A DNA stretch of 64,000 nt, from positions 1,736,001-1,800,000 of the forward strand of contig JANUWF010001622.1 in assembly GCA_026120185.1 (NCBI GenBank), written 5' to 3'. Position 1 is the stretch's first letter; each line of letters begins with the position of its first letter. A program made the position numbers and the translations under genes. Under the pieces are notes generated by a model. That model saw only the letters and a program-made list of their open reading frames with translations. It did no database searches and was not told the origin of the DNA. Origin of the DNA: Voacanga thouarsii (taxonomy: Eukaryota > Streptophyta > Magnoliopsida > Gentianales > Apocynaceae). Positions 11,801-23,800 of this stretch are shown here, one piece after another.

Positions 11801-14800
11801 GACCTTGGCTGACCTCCACGAGTTCCCCATTCATGGCTTGATGGCTTGCCATGCAGCTTCCAGCAGTTCTCCGTGGTGTGCCTAGGTGGGTACACCACAA
11901 ATTATCTCTGCTTTCTCTCCATTGAGTTTCTCTGCCAATTTGTTTAGATTTGTCCACCTTTGCTTTCTTGGGATGAGAAGCTACCAAGGCTGATCCGTCC
12001 ACCATTTTTGACTCGAGCATGATGCTTCTCCTACTTTCCTCGGCTCTAACGAGTGAAATTGTTGCTTCTAGGGTTGGGGTTTTTTCCTTGCCGAGGATTT
12101 GAACCCTAACCTGGTCAAATTTTGGGTTCAAGCTTGCCAAAAAATCATAGACACAGTCCTGCTCTATGAATTTCTTTAAAATTGCAGCATCTTCAGGAGA
12201 TTTCATGTTGAAAACTCGGTAATGATCGAGTTCTTGCCACAAATTTTGCAACAGATTTGCATACTCCGTGACTAATTTGTCTCCTTGTTTTGTTCCTCCA
12301 GTTTTGACCTTGATCTCATACACTTGAGCAGCATCACTAGCCTTTGAGTGCGTGCAACGAATAAACTCCTACATCTCCTTTGCTGTGGTAAAAAACATGC
12401 ACGTGTCACTAATCACAGGATCTATGGAATCCCATAACCAGGACATGATCATCGAATCCTCTTCGTCCCAGGCTTCAAACGTTGGGTCTTTCTTCGCAGG
12501 TCCTGAGCCGAGAAGATGATCGAGTCTCCCTTTGCCCTTGAGGTATGTGCGGATGAATTGAGACCACTTGAGATAATTCTTCCCATTGAGTCTATAGGAT
12601 GCCCGAACATTCTGCAAATCTCGAATCTTCTGAACAGAATTGGAGTCTATAGATGAATTGGACATAGATGAATTGGACTGGCTAGAAACGATGATGTCAG
12701 AGGCTGACATGGTGTATTATAAAAACAGTAATAAAGGCTGAGTGAGTTAAAAAGTCAGCAATGAAGGCCGAAGAAAATGCAGCAATGAAAAATCAGCAAT
12801 GAAGGCTAAGAAAAGTCAGCAATAATGGCTGCCCAAAGACGCAGAAAACTCCAGGAAATCCCTAGGTCTTTGATACCATGTTGAGATAGAAAGGAAAAAA
12901 AATTTCTCTTATTTTTCCTCACTCTTATATGTTACACCATCTACTATAATATATAGTACTATACAAGAGAAATTGGAAACTAAATCTTTCCATATCCCCT
13001 GATATAAGGGATATTAACTACATCCCTAATTCAACTACACAATAATATTCACTTAGGTGACAACTAATATACAACTTGACATCTATCATATAAAGATTGG
13101 TTCAAGATGGGGCTACAACTGACATGTTGGAAGAATCAACATTTTTTGTGTAGTTAAACTGCTGATTAATGCAATCATTTGGTCGAAATTACTGAAAGAT
13201 TAGGGCTGTGAAGAGATTTCTCATTTCCAGAGATAGCGTATTCGTGAAAAAAATGATTGATCTAAAAAGTAAATATGAGGATTAATATTGACTATCAAAC
13301 TTACTGCCCTTCCAAAATAATGGCAGGGGACCTTGTTTGGAGGTTGTACTTGCTCTGGAAGGATTAGAAATTACTTGTACCCTTGATACTTGGACTTTAT
13401 TTAGGTTATCAGTTTTACATAAATACGGTTTCTGTTATTTTTTTTCTTTTATGAATTGAAAGTGGCGAGAGAGGATTCATGTGGATGACCACACGTTGCT
13501 TGACGTTGGTTCATGTAGCCGACCCCAAGTTACTTGGGATTAAGGCTTAGTTTGTTGTTTGTTGTTTATGAATTATGAGAAACTTATCTAATCAGAAGGA
13601 ACATACAAAGGTAAAGAAAGACCTCTCTCAAGATTCACAATGTGAAGCATACGTTATTCTATTCTTGATAATTGAGAGTCCGAGTGAGATGGTCATTGGG
13701 CTATGTACTTCTAAACATATTGGTGTTTCCTTAGGGCTCGTTTGATAAAGCTAAAATTTGAATATTGAAATTTGGATATTTTCGTACTAAATTCTGAAAA
13801 TTGAAGTTTAAAGATTGAATTCTAAAATTTAAATTTTGAATATGAAGTCTGAATTAATTATAATTCATTTTACACTATTTTATTATAATTTAGGTTAAAT
13901 ATAAAAGAATATTAATAATTAGATGAATATTTAATATATTCAGACTTTAGATTTAAGTAATTTTTATTTCACTTAAAAATTGTAATAGGATTTCAATATA
14001 TCTTGATCAATTAAATAATAACAAAAATATGTTATCAACTGCATTTAGTTAGTTAAGTACTTAATACTCCTTCCGTTTCAAAATACTTGTTCATGTACAT
14101 ATTTCTAGAACTAATGATTAGTTGTTACCCATTTTACCCTCATTTATTCTAAGTCAACTGCACAACTTTCCAAAACTCTTCTTTCTTCTTGCTTCTTAGG
14201 AATTTTCATCAACCAATAACTATCATGTTTTTAATATGGGTAGAATGGAAACTTTATCTAAATTGTCATATTGTTTTTAACACTCTTAATTTGTGTGTAA
14301 AAAGTTTCATAAACAAATATTTTAAAACGGAGGGAGTATTATATGTTTTTAGGCGTATTTAATGAAATAAGTACTTAATTAATTAATTATAAGTATTTAA
14401 TTGAGTTATCAAACAGGCCCTTAGTTTGGACCATTACTGTGGGACATTGTCATCTGAATCCTTTGTTTCATACCTGAGTTTGCTATCTTTGCAGTTCTTT
14501 AGCTACTGAAATGCTACTTCTTATTGAAGGTACGTGGAACCTAGTATACGTCCTGATGATAGTCGTTATGGGGAAAACCCAAATAGACTTCAACGTCACA
14601 CTCAATTCCAGGTTAGTTTTTCTTTATTTACTTAGTTAATTTTTGGAATTGCTTTTGATCTATTCCCATCAGTATAACTGGCTACAAATTTCATCTTTTG
14701 GGGTTTTTTGATTTTGTGGCATTTGTTTGAACTTCTCCACAGGTTCTATTGAAGCCTGATCCCAGAAATTCGCAGGACCTCTTTATATGGAGCTTATCTG

Positions 14801-17800
14801 CCTTAGGTTATGATCTGATTGCTGTTATTCTTATCTTTCTCACCCGAAGTCATATGCTTGGGCATTTCAAGACTTCTGATCACTGTTATGCCTTTTCATT
14901 ATTCATGATTCAATGTTACAAATGTATTGTCCAAATGCTTGCAGTCCCTGTTTTAATCATCTATGATACTTGTTATTTACAAGCCAACCATTGTACCACC
15001 GTACATACATTGGGAGTGATATTTGAAAATAGAAGTAAAAAGTGAATGCAGAGTTAAGGAGGTAGAGATTCTCCTTTAACCATGCTGTATGCAATCTCAG
15101 GCTGATTTGAGAGCCATGATGCTTATAATGGTAGACAATACATGATATAAGTAATTGATTGGAGTACAAGGAAGAAGCAGGCTTTTTCTGAAGACGATGC
15201 AGAATGAAGAGTTATGGTTTATATTTGCCCTGTTTTAATTTTGTTATTTTTTGGCTGTCTTCTTTAAACAGATTACTGGCATTTCAATGTGTCAAATTGT
15301 CTTGATACCTGCAAAGTTCTTGCCTCTGATACATAGTTTTCGTGTTCTCTCCCACACTTATGTCTTTAGACTTTGTAATTGCAATACTTGACAGGTATTG
15401 ATGTTAATCAACATGACATTCGCTTTGTTGAAGACAACTGGGAGAGCCCTGTAAGTTTTCTCTTTGCCAGTTAATTAGGAATAATTGTACTTATACACAT
15501 ATAAAGTTCATACACACAATTACTTTCTACTTCATGCTTTCTGAATTTAGGTATTCATTTTGCTTAACTGTCTTATGTGCTTTCCATTGATTCATTTTCC
15601 TGTTGCATTATCGTGATCCGTAGGCCTTGGAACATATTTGGACTGCAAAAGCAGCATTTCATTCTGCCTTGAAATATCATTGGAACCTTGGTTAATGTGT
15701 CTTTCTTCTTTGGACTACCAACAGGTGCTTGGTGCTTGGGGATTGGGATGGGAAGTTTGGATGGATGGGATGGAGATCACACAATTCACCTATTTTCAGC
15801 AGGTAATACTTTACTTCAGAAGGGGAGAAAGGAATTCTTTTCTTGCTTAATCAAGAATGCTAATATAGTAGTCTGCCATTTCCACGTTGTCCTTGTTACG
15901 TGCTTCGGTCTGTATATGTCATTTTATTTGTGTCTTTTTGACTCTAGGCTGGAAGTCTGCAGTTGATGCCTATTTCTGTTGAGATAACTTATGGACTGGA
16001 ACGCATCCTTATGTTACTTCAGGTCCATCTTCTGCTATATCTTGATCCTTTCTTTGTTTTCAGATTTTTGTAATAAAGTTACAATGAAAGCTTGCACTAT
16101 CTGCAGGGAGTGGATCATTTCAAGAAGATTCAATATGCCGATGGGATTACATATGGAGAGCTTTTTGCAGAAAACGAGTACAAATGCCTACTTTTCTGAC
16201 TTTATTATTCAATTATATGCAATGCCATAACTTGGTTGATAGTTCCAATTTATTGACTTTGAATTGAAAAGGAGGCTCTTGAACAGAAAGTAAGCTGAAA
16301 GAAAGGATGTTAGCATACATGACTGAGTTGTTTTCCTAAATATTCCCAAGTTTGCTGACTCTATATTTTTAACTCTCTTGATTTTTAAATACCTTTTCTT
16401 ACCTTACTCTGTCCTACTAATTTCGAAGTATAGTATTAATTGTCTTAATGGTCAGAATATGTTTTCCATGTGCAAATTACTCCTGAAGGTTAGCTTGCTA
16501 AACGTTAAATTTGCCTCCCCCCCCCTCTCTCTCTTCTCATGGCCAATTTGACTTTCATTTCTATGCTATCTAAAATATTCATAATTGAGGATTATCTGTC
16601 TCGTCATTCAGGAAGGAAATGAGTGCCTATTATTTAGAACATGCCAGTGTTGACCACATCCAGAAGCATTTTGACTTTTTTGAAGCAGAAGCACATTCTC
16701 TGCTTGGTTTGGGTCTTGCAATACCTGCGTATGTCTCTTTAATCTTTGTGCCTTTCTTTTGTTTTTGTGAGGCCGCATATCTGTTATATTCTTGCTTTGA
16801 CTAACATAATGTATCTGTATAACGTGCTAGGTATGATCAGCTTTTGAAGACTTCTCATGCTTTTAATATATTAGACTCAAGAGGCTTTGTTGGTGTAACC
16901 GAACGTGCTCGTTATTTTGGTCGGATGAGGAGGTGTGAGTTAAATTATGCAGCTTTATGAGTCCATGCGCACACTAATCAGACAATATAAGCGGAAGCGG
17001 ATCTATTTGCTTGTTGAGATAGCATTAAAAAAAAAAAATCACTGTTTCCTGAATATTTAGATTCCTTTTACTTATATTTTGGACTAAATAGCTTGATATG
17101 TAAACTTCTATCCTTGCAAAAGTTACATTTCTTACTTGAGTTTCTCCCTTCTATTAGGTTTGAGTTATTGTTAAACACCAAATCTTCTGAACTTGATATT
17201 TGACTGTGCTGGCAACCTTGCACATCTACACATCTATGACAAAAGAAAAGGAACAACATTATGGATAATGTCTGTTTATTCTTGCCTTTCCCTCCAGTTT
17301 AGCTCGTCAATGCGCACGACTGTGGTTGAAGACTAGGGAGTCTCTTGGCCACCCACTGGGTATCATTTCTCAACCTGATAGTTTTGCTGTTCGAAGGGAA
17401 GACCTGGAGGAAGCAGCAAGACAGGTTTGTATTTGAAATGCTGCATGTTTTTTTCCTTTCCTTCTGTTAGTTTGACATATCTTGTCCAGTGTAAAGCTTG
17501 GTTTTGGTCTTCTCCTTTTGCCCTTTACATCCTTAGAGGGGGGCAATTTGTGAGGTCTTGCAAAATTGACCATTAGTCTTGTATTAAGTCAGGTTTTGAA
17601 TTAGAGGATAAACTTCAACATGAACTTGATGGATGGAAGAAACAGGATAAATATTTAAGTCCCTGAAAAATTCCATCCCTATATAAAAAATACGCGTGGA
17701 ATCTCAAAGAAGCAGAAAAACCAAGAACAACACAGTCGAACACTTTAATCAATGGAGACTTGACATTAGAACCCTCCTCTTCTTATTTGAGGACAGCAAA

Positions 17801-20800
17801 TCTCTTATTGAACACCAATCACCATCTTCCCTTTCCAGATTTTGCTAGCTATCACATTCTTGTTAGATATCAAAATCCAGCACCTAGCATCTTGCACCAA
17901 AAAGCCAACTTTTTCCAAGCTCTAGTCAATGGAATTGCTTGCCAAGGAATCTAGTGATTCTTCCTAATGCTTTAAGTTCTTTAAAAAGGTAAGTTGTAAA
18001 ATCTGCCTTTCTTTAAAGCCTTCAAGCTGTATAATCATTCTTATCTGAGAACTTGTGGGCTGGGTGAAATTCTTTCATCAATCCAGCAACATAATGGAAT
18101 CTGAAGGTTGAATTTTCTGCTAATTTAACATTTGTAATTAAAAAAAAAAACATTTGTAATAAACTTAAGCCTTGATCATTAACCTTCGTTTGAACTTGCT
18201 TTTTTTTTATTTTTTATTTGGATTAGTATCTTTGGGTATAGTTGATTGGAAAATCTGATAATATTTGATCACTTTACATATAATGGATGGTATTTTTTTT
18301 AATGGAATATATAATTTACATTGATAAATATTTCTCCTTCTAGTTCTGTTTACTAGTTTGAGCTAATGGTAAAGTTGTGCCCGTGATTTAGTGGCTAACG
18401 TTATAAATCAGCTAAGCATGGGCTTTGCAATTGTCTTTTTATATAACAGATATCATGATGGATAGCAAAACTTGGTTAGATATTCAGGACCTTGGATAGT
18501 ATTCTCTCTTTTGTTTTCTTGATTTTGTTTGCATTCTTTCCTTATGTTTGGGATGTTTTCCTATCTTTGTGTATTGTAGTTCACTTTGAAATTTTTCTAA
18601 GCAGTGACCTAAGCTTTAGTTCAAAAGCATTTATTCTCTTTGCTTGGTTTTCTTATGTTTCTTTTGTTGACCAGGTGCCTGCAGAGCCACGATCTTTTGT
18701 TCTTGAAATTGGAACAGAAGAATTACCACCAAATGATGTAGTAAATACATGCCAGCAAGTATACACACTTTACTCTCCTGAAGCTGATTCTTTGTATTAA
18801 TTTTCTCATTAGTAATTATCTGTTTCCTGCAGTGATTTTTTTTTTTTTTGGGGGGGGGCTCAGCTTTGGAAATTCTTTTAACATTTTATAATGCCTATTT
18901 CTTGTGTATAATAAAGGATCCAAAATATTGATCAGGTCCTGTGTGCTGTCAAAAACTTATGATTCTAGGATACAAGTGGGGATTCAAATTGATAGTTAAT
19001 CTCCTTTTCTGAACAAAGAAGAACTTACGGCTCTATTGAAATATTTCACAGAATTTTTTCTGTTGACTTGTGAAATAAAATCTTAAAATCTAATTTTGTC
19101 TGTTGCTGATCCTTGCAGCTCAAAGTTTTAATGCTGCAATTACTGGAAAAACAAAGGCTGAGTCATGGAGAACTGAAAATGTTTGGGACACCTCGTAGAT
19201 TAGTGGTAAGTGTGGGTTTTTTCCTATGTGATTTCTCTCAAGGATGGTTTCTATATGTGGGTTTTTTCTTTGCCGCTTGTGTTTGGTTTGTCGTACCAGT
19301 TTGTAACTGCCAATCTAGTTGAAAAGTCAGAAGTAAAAATGAAAAAGGAGCTAGTATGTCATACTCAGAATGTCAAGAAGGGCTTAGGTGAGATGGCATT
19401 TGTATCTGGTTTTAATATATGTTATCAAAATCACATCTATTTTTTTTCGAATTCTCGAATTTTTCCTATTCAAATGGCAATCTAGACCATGTTCCTTTTG
19501 ATTTTGGGTTTGTCTTGTACTATGTTGTGCTTATTGCTAACTAGTAGGGTGGAGCGGGGATTTCTTTGGGAAGGTCCCTTATTCCTTTTTAGGTGATTCT
19601 TTGATGCCCATATTGGTTGGGACTAATAACCAATGGTTCCTCTGCTTAAATGGTAGTCCTTAACTTTGAACAAGAAAACGAGCATTTTCATGTAATTTAG
19701 GAGTTCTTGAAAGCAATTTACAAAATTCCTTGTTTATTAGGTTTTTGAGCACCTATGTGTATTTGTTGATACAAATGAACTTTTTCGTGGAGCTTGTCTC
19801 TTGATTGAGATGAGGACAAAATTGAGATGAAACGTGGAATCCCCGAGAGAACTTAAACACTTACAGTCACAATCAAGAGTAGTAGTTTGTTCATACATTG
19901 TTCTCTGCCTCCTTGTCTTTTTGATCTCCTTTGGTAATTGCATGTGATGCATCCTTTTACAGTATTTGATCATGTAAAGAATATGAGAAAAGGATTCTAA
20001 ATTTCTTGCTTCTATGAATTGACTTTACACGGTAATATATAGTAGATTACAAGAGAAAAAAGATTACTCTTAAATCTAATCAAATCCCTCCATTTAAGGG
20101 GTTAAACTAATCTAATCATATCCCTTTATTTAAGGAATTTGAAATTGATATTTCTAATCCATTTATAAATAATTTACAGCTTATTTATACACACCCCCTC
20201 AAGCTGAGAAATAGATGTCCTCCATTCCCAGCTTGAAAACAAGATCATGTAAACTCGAACTGTACAGCCTTTGTTAGAACATCAGCTAATTGGTGTTTTG
20301 ATGGAGCATAGGACATACATACTAACCCTTCTAATTTTTCTTTAATAAAATGTCTATCGATTTCAATATGCTTTGTCCTATCATGTTATATTGGATTGTA
20401 AGCTATATTAATAGCTGACTTGTTGTCACAATAAAGCCTCATAGGACCCTCTCATTTGACTCTTAAATAATATAGAATAATCTTCAATCAAAGTAGTTCA
20501 CACAATCCTTGAGCAATAGCCTTGAATTCTGATTTTGTATATGACCTTGCCACCACATTTTGCTTCTTGGTCTTCCATGTCACCAGATTACCTCTAAGAA
20601 AAGTTTAATATCACATGACTGATCTTCTATCTACTAGGGAACCTGCATAGTTAGCATAGTTGTGGGCTTCTAGAGCAAGAGTATCATTCTTTTTTAACAA
20701 AATCCCTTTTCTTGGATTGCCTTTCAAGTAATGTAGCACCTTGTAAGCTACTTAAAGATGAGGCTCTCTTGGATCATGCATGAATTAACTGATTACGCTT

Positions 20801-23800
20801 ACTGAGTATGCTATGCTGGCCGAGGGTGAGTAAGGTATTTGAGTCTCCCAACCAACCTTTGATATATTCTTCTATTAACAGTTGGTCTTCTTTTGCTTCT
20901 TCCAACTTATGGTTTGGATCCATTGGGGTAGAGACTGGCTTACACCTAATCTTTCCTGTTTCTGTCAATGAATCAGTTGCACACTTTTGTTGGGATATAA
21001 AGATCCTATGTCTGGAGTATACCACCTCAATACTAAGGAAGTACTTTGGTTTCCCTATTTCCTTTATCTCAAACTCTTTCATTAGTCTTTGCTTTAACTC
21101 GTTTTTCTCACTTGTATCATTTCCAGTTACTATGATGTCTTCCATATAGACTAGAAGAGTTGTCACTTCTCCAACAACTGAATGCTTAATGAAGAGAGTG
21201 TGGTCACCTTGGCTTTGTTTATACCCAGAATTTTTCATAATTTTTTGCAAATCTCCCAAACCATGCTCTGGGAGACTATTTTAACCCCATAAAGAGCTTT
21301 TCTCAGCTTACACACCATATTACTTGTGCACAACAAATCCTGGTGGTATGTTCATGTAGATTTCTTCATTTAAGTCACCATGGAGAAATGCATTCTTAAC
21401 GTCATATTATAAAAGCTGCAAATTGCAATGAGCAACCAATGATAACAGAATTCTCACGGTATGCATTTTTGCCACTAGATCAAATCCTGATACTCAACAC
21501 CATAGGTCTGAGTGTATCCTTTGGCTGCTAATTGTGCTTTACATCTCTCAAGGTATCCATCAGCCTTGTATTTTAGTGGGAAAAGCCAGTTGCAATTAAT
21601 AGTGTTCTTCCGTTTCGGTTTATCAACAATGTCCCATGTTCTATTCTTTTCCAATGCACTCATTTCCTCTCTTATAGCATCCCTCCATTCCCTTTTTGAC
21701 AATGCATTAGAAACAATGTTAGGAGTAGCAATGGTGTTTAAACTTACAATGAACCTTTTGTGGGTTGGTGATAGGCATTTAAGAGAGATATAGTGAGATA
21801 GTGGATAGATTGGTCGTTTAGTGCATTTTCTTGTGCCTTTTCTAATAGTAACAGGAAGGTCTAATTAATTAGCTGGGTTGGTGGAGGCTTCAACAAATTG
21901 TGTGTGTAAAGATGGATCAAATTTTACCATGATTTCATTCCTAGAGTCTAAGTTGGATTCTTGGACTTTTGTATGTTTGTTCTAGAACAACCTTTCAATT
22001 GATTAATCGAGTAAAACTTAATTTATTCGATAACGATTTAGGCTTATATACAGCCTTTACAACTTTGCATACAAGTCTCTAGAATTATCTATACTCTCAA
22101 TAAGACCCTAACAAAGATATAAATCTTAACACTCCCCCTCAAGATGGGCAGAAGATATCCATTAAGCCCATCTTGTCACACAATCTTGAGAGATCTAATG
22201 AACTAAGTCCTTTAGTGAGACAGTTAGCCGCTTGCTCTCTAGTAGCTACTTGTCCCAGCTCCAATAATCCACTATCCAGCATTTCTTTGATGAAGAACCT
22301 ATCAATCTCCACATGTTTGGTTCTGTCATGTTGCACGGGGTTATTGGCAATGCTAATTGCGGACTTGCTGTCGCACCACAGCTTCATTTGAACTCCTTTA
22401 TCCATCTTGAGCTCTACTAACAAAGCTCTCAACCACACTATCTCCGCAACTCCTAAAGCCATTGCCCTATACTCAGCCTCTGCTGTTGACCTTGCAACCA
22501 CTGACTGCTTCTTACTCTTCTAGGATACCAAATTGCCTCCTACAAACACGCAATATCCAACTGTGGACTTTCTATCATCAGCACAACTTGCCTAGTCAGA
22601 GTCACAATAGCCCTCAATGGTCCATTCTTCTTAAAGATCAACCCCTTCCCTGGTGCACTCTTCAGGTACCTCAGAATTTGGTACACTGCGTCCATGTGGC
22701 CCTTCCTTGGGTCATGCAAGTAGCGGCTCACCATACTCACAGCAAATGATATGTCAGGACGAGTGTGACTCAGATGGATGAGACGTCCTACCAACCTCTA
22801 GTACCGCTCACGATCAATCGGCTCTCCTGCCTCTGTGCTCAACTTGAACCTCTGATCAATTGGTGAAATCGCAGGCTTGCAACCCAACATGCCCGTCTCT
22901 GTGAGTAAGTCTAACGCATACTTCCTCTGAGATAGAACAATCCCCTCTACTCCACGAGCCACCTCAATCCCCAGGAAGTATTTTAGCTGCTCGAGGTCCT
23001 TCACCTCAAACTCTTTGCCCAGTTTTGCCTTCAGTTGAGCAATCTCACCCTCGTCATCACCGGTGATAATCATATCATCCACATACACTGCTAACATAGT
23101 AATGTGACCACCCTGTTGTCGAAAGAACACTGTGTGATCGGCATTGATTTGCTGATAGCCCATGCTTACCATAGCTCTTTTGAACCTGTTAAACCAAGCT
23201 CTAGGAGATTGTTTCAACCCATACAGTGACTTCCTTAATCTACAAACCTTGTCCACTGTCTGTTTTGTACCAAAGCCTGGGGGAACCTCCATATACACCT
23301 CTTCTAGCAGATCTCCGTGAAGAAATGCGTTTTTAACATCCAACTGATGTAGTTTCCAACCCCCATTCACTGCAATGGAGACAAGTGTCCTTACTGTTCC
23401 CATTTTGGCCACGGGAGCAAAGGTCTCATCATAGTTGATGCCATATGTCTGACTATACCCCTTCGCCACCAACCGTGCCTTGTAGCGATCAATTTTTCCT
23501 TCCGGGGTCCGCTTCACTCGTGAACACCCACTTGCACCCCACTCGCCTTCTTGCTCGGTGGTAGTGACACTATCTCCCAAGTTCTCGTTCTTATCTAGAG
23601 CTCCAAGTTCTTCTTGCATAGTCGCTTTCCACTTTAGATCCTCTTTAGCATCCTGCCAACACTTAGGTAAAGTAACAGAGTCCAAAGATGTAATGAATGC
23701 TCCATACGTAGGTGATAAATTAGAGTATGAGACAAATTGAGCAATGTCATGTGGGAAACCATAACGGTCGGGGGGAACTCCTGCATTATTGCGAGAGGTC

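Larger units (their letters stand above)
7287..13081 (-). mobile_element. Ty1/copia LTR retrotransposon, intron 3 (degenerate, rearranged)
   Basis: The 5,795-bp element is antisense to the host gene. LTRs lie at 12879-13081 (5') and 7287-7491 (3'), and both end in CAACTTGACA on the plus strand. Perfect 5-bp target duplications TCTAT flank it at 7282-7286 and 13082-13086. The primer-binding site TGGTATCAAAG abuts the 5' LTR and a purine tract (AAGGGGAG) abuts the 3' LTR. Gene order is gag, protease, integrase, RT, RNase H, the copia order. The LTRs differ at about 13 sites, plus an indel, over 203 bp, so it is not recent. An inverted LTR-gag segment sits between protease and the integrase region. 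Confidence 0.93.
6970..14529 (+). other. GlyRS intron 3 (7.6 kb), filled by copia and MITE insertions
   Basis: The donor follows the codon start GC at 6969 and the acceptor AG is at 14528-14529; the codon is completed as GCG. The intron contains a copia element at 7287-13081 and a nested MITE pair at 13734-14420. The remainder, about 1 kb, shows nothing else recognisable. Confidence 0.85.

Noticed and set aside
19300..19386. Open stretch after GlyRS exon 14 ([19 protein letters not shown]) that could look like an exon
   Set aside because: It follows a CAG and reads in frame, but the next conserved block (AHVENL... [11 protein letters not shown]) joins exon 14 directly at 29484 with the right length and phase, and no good donor closes this stretch in frame.
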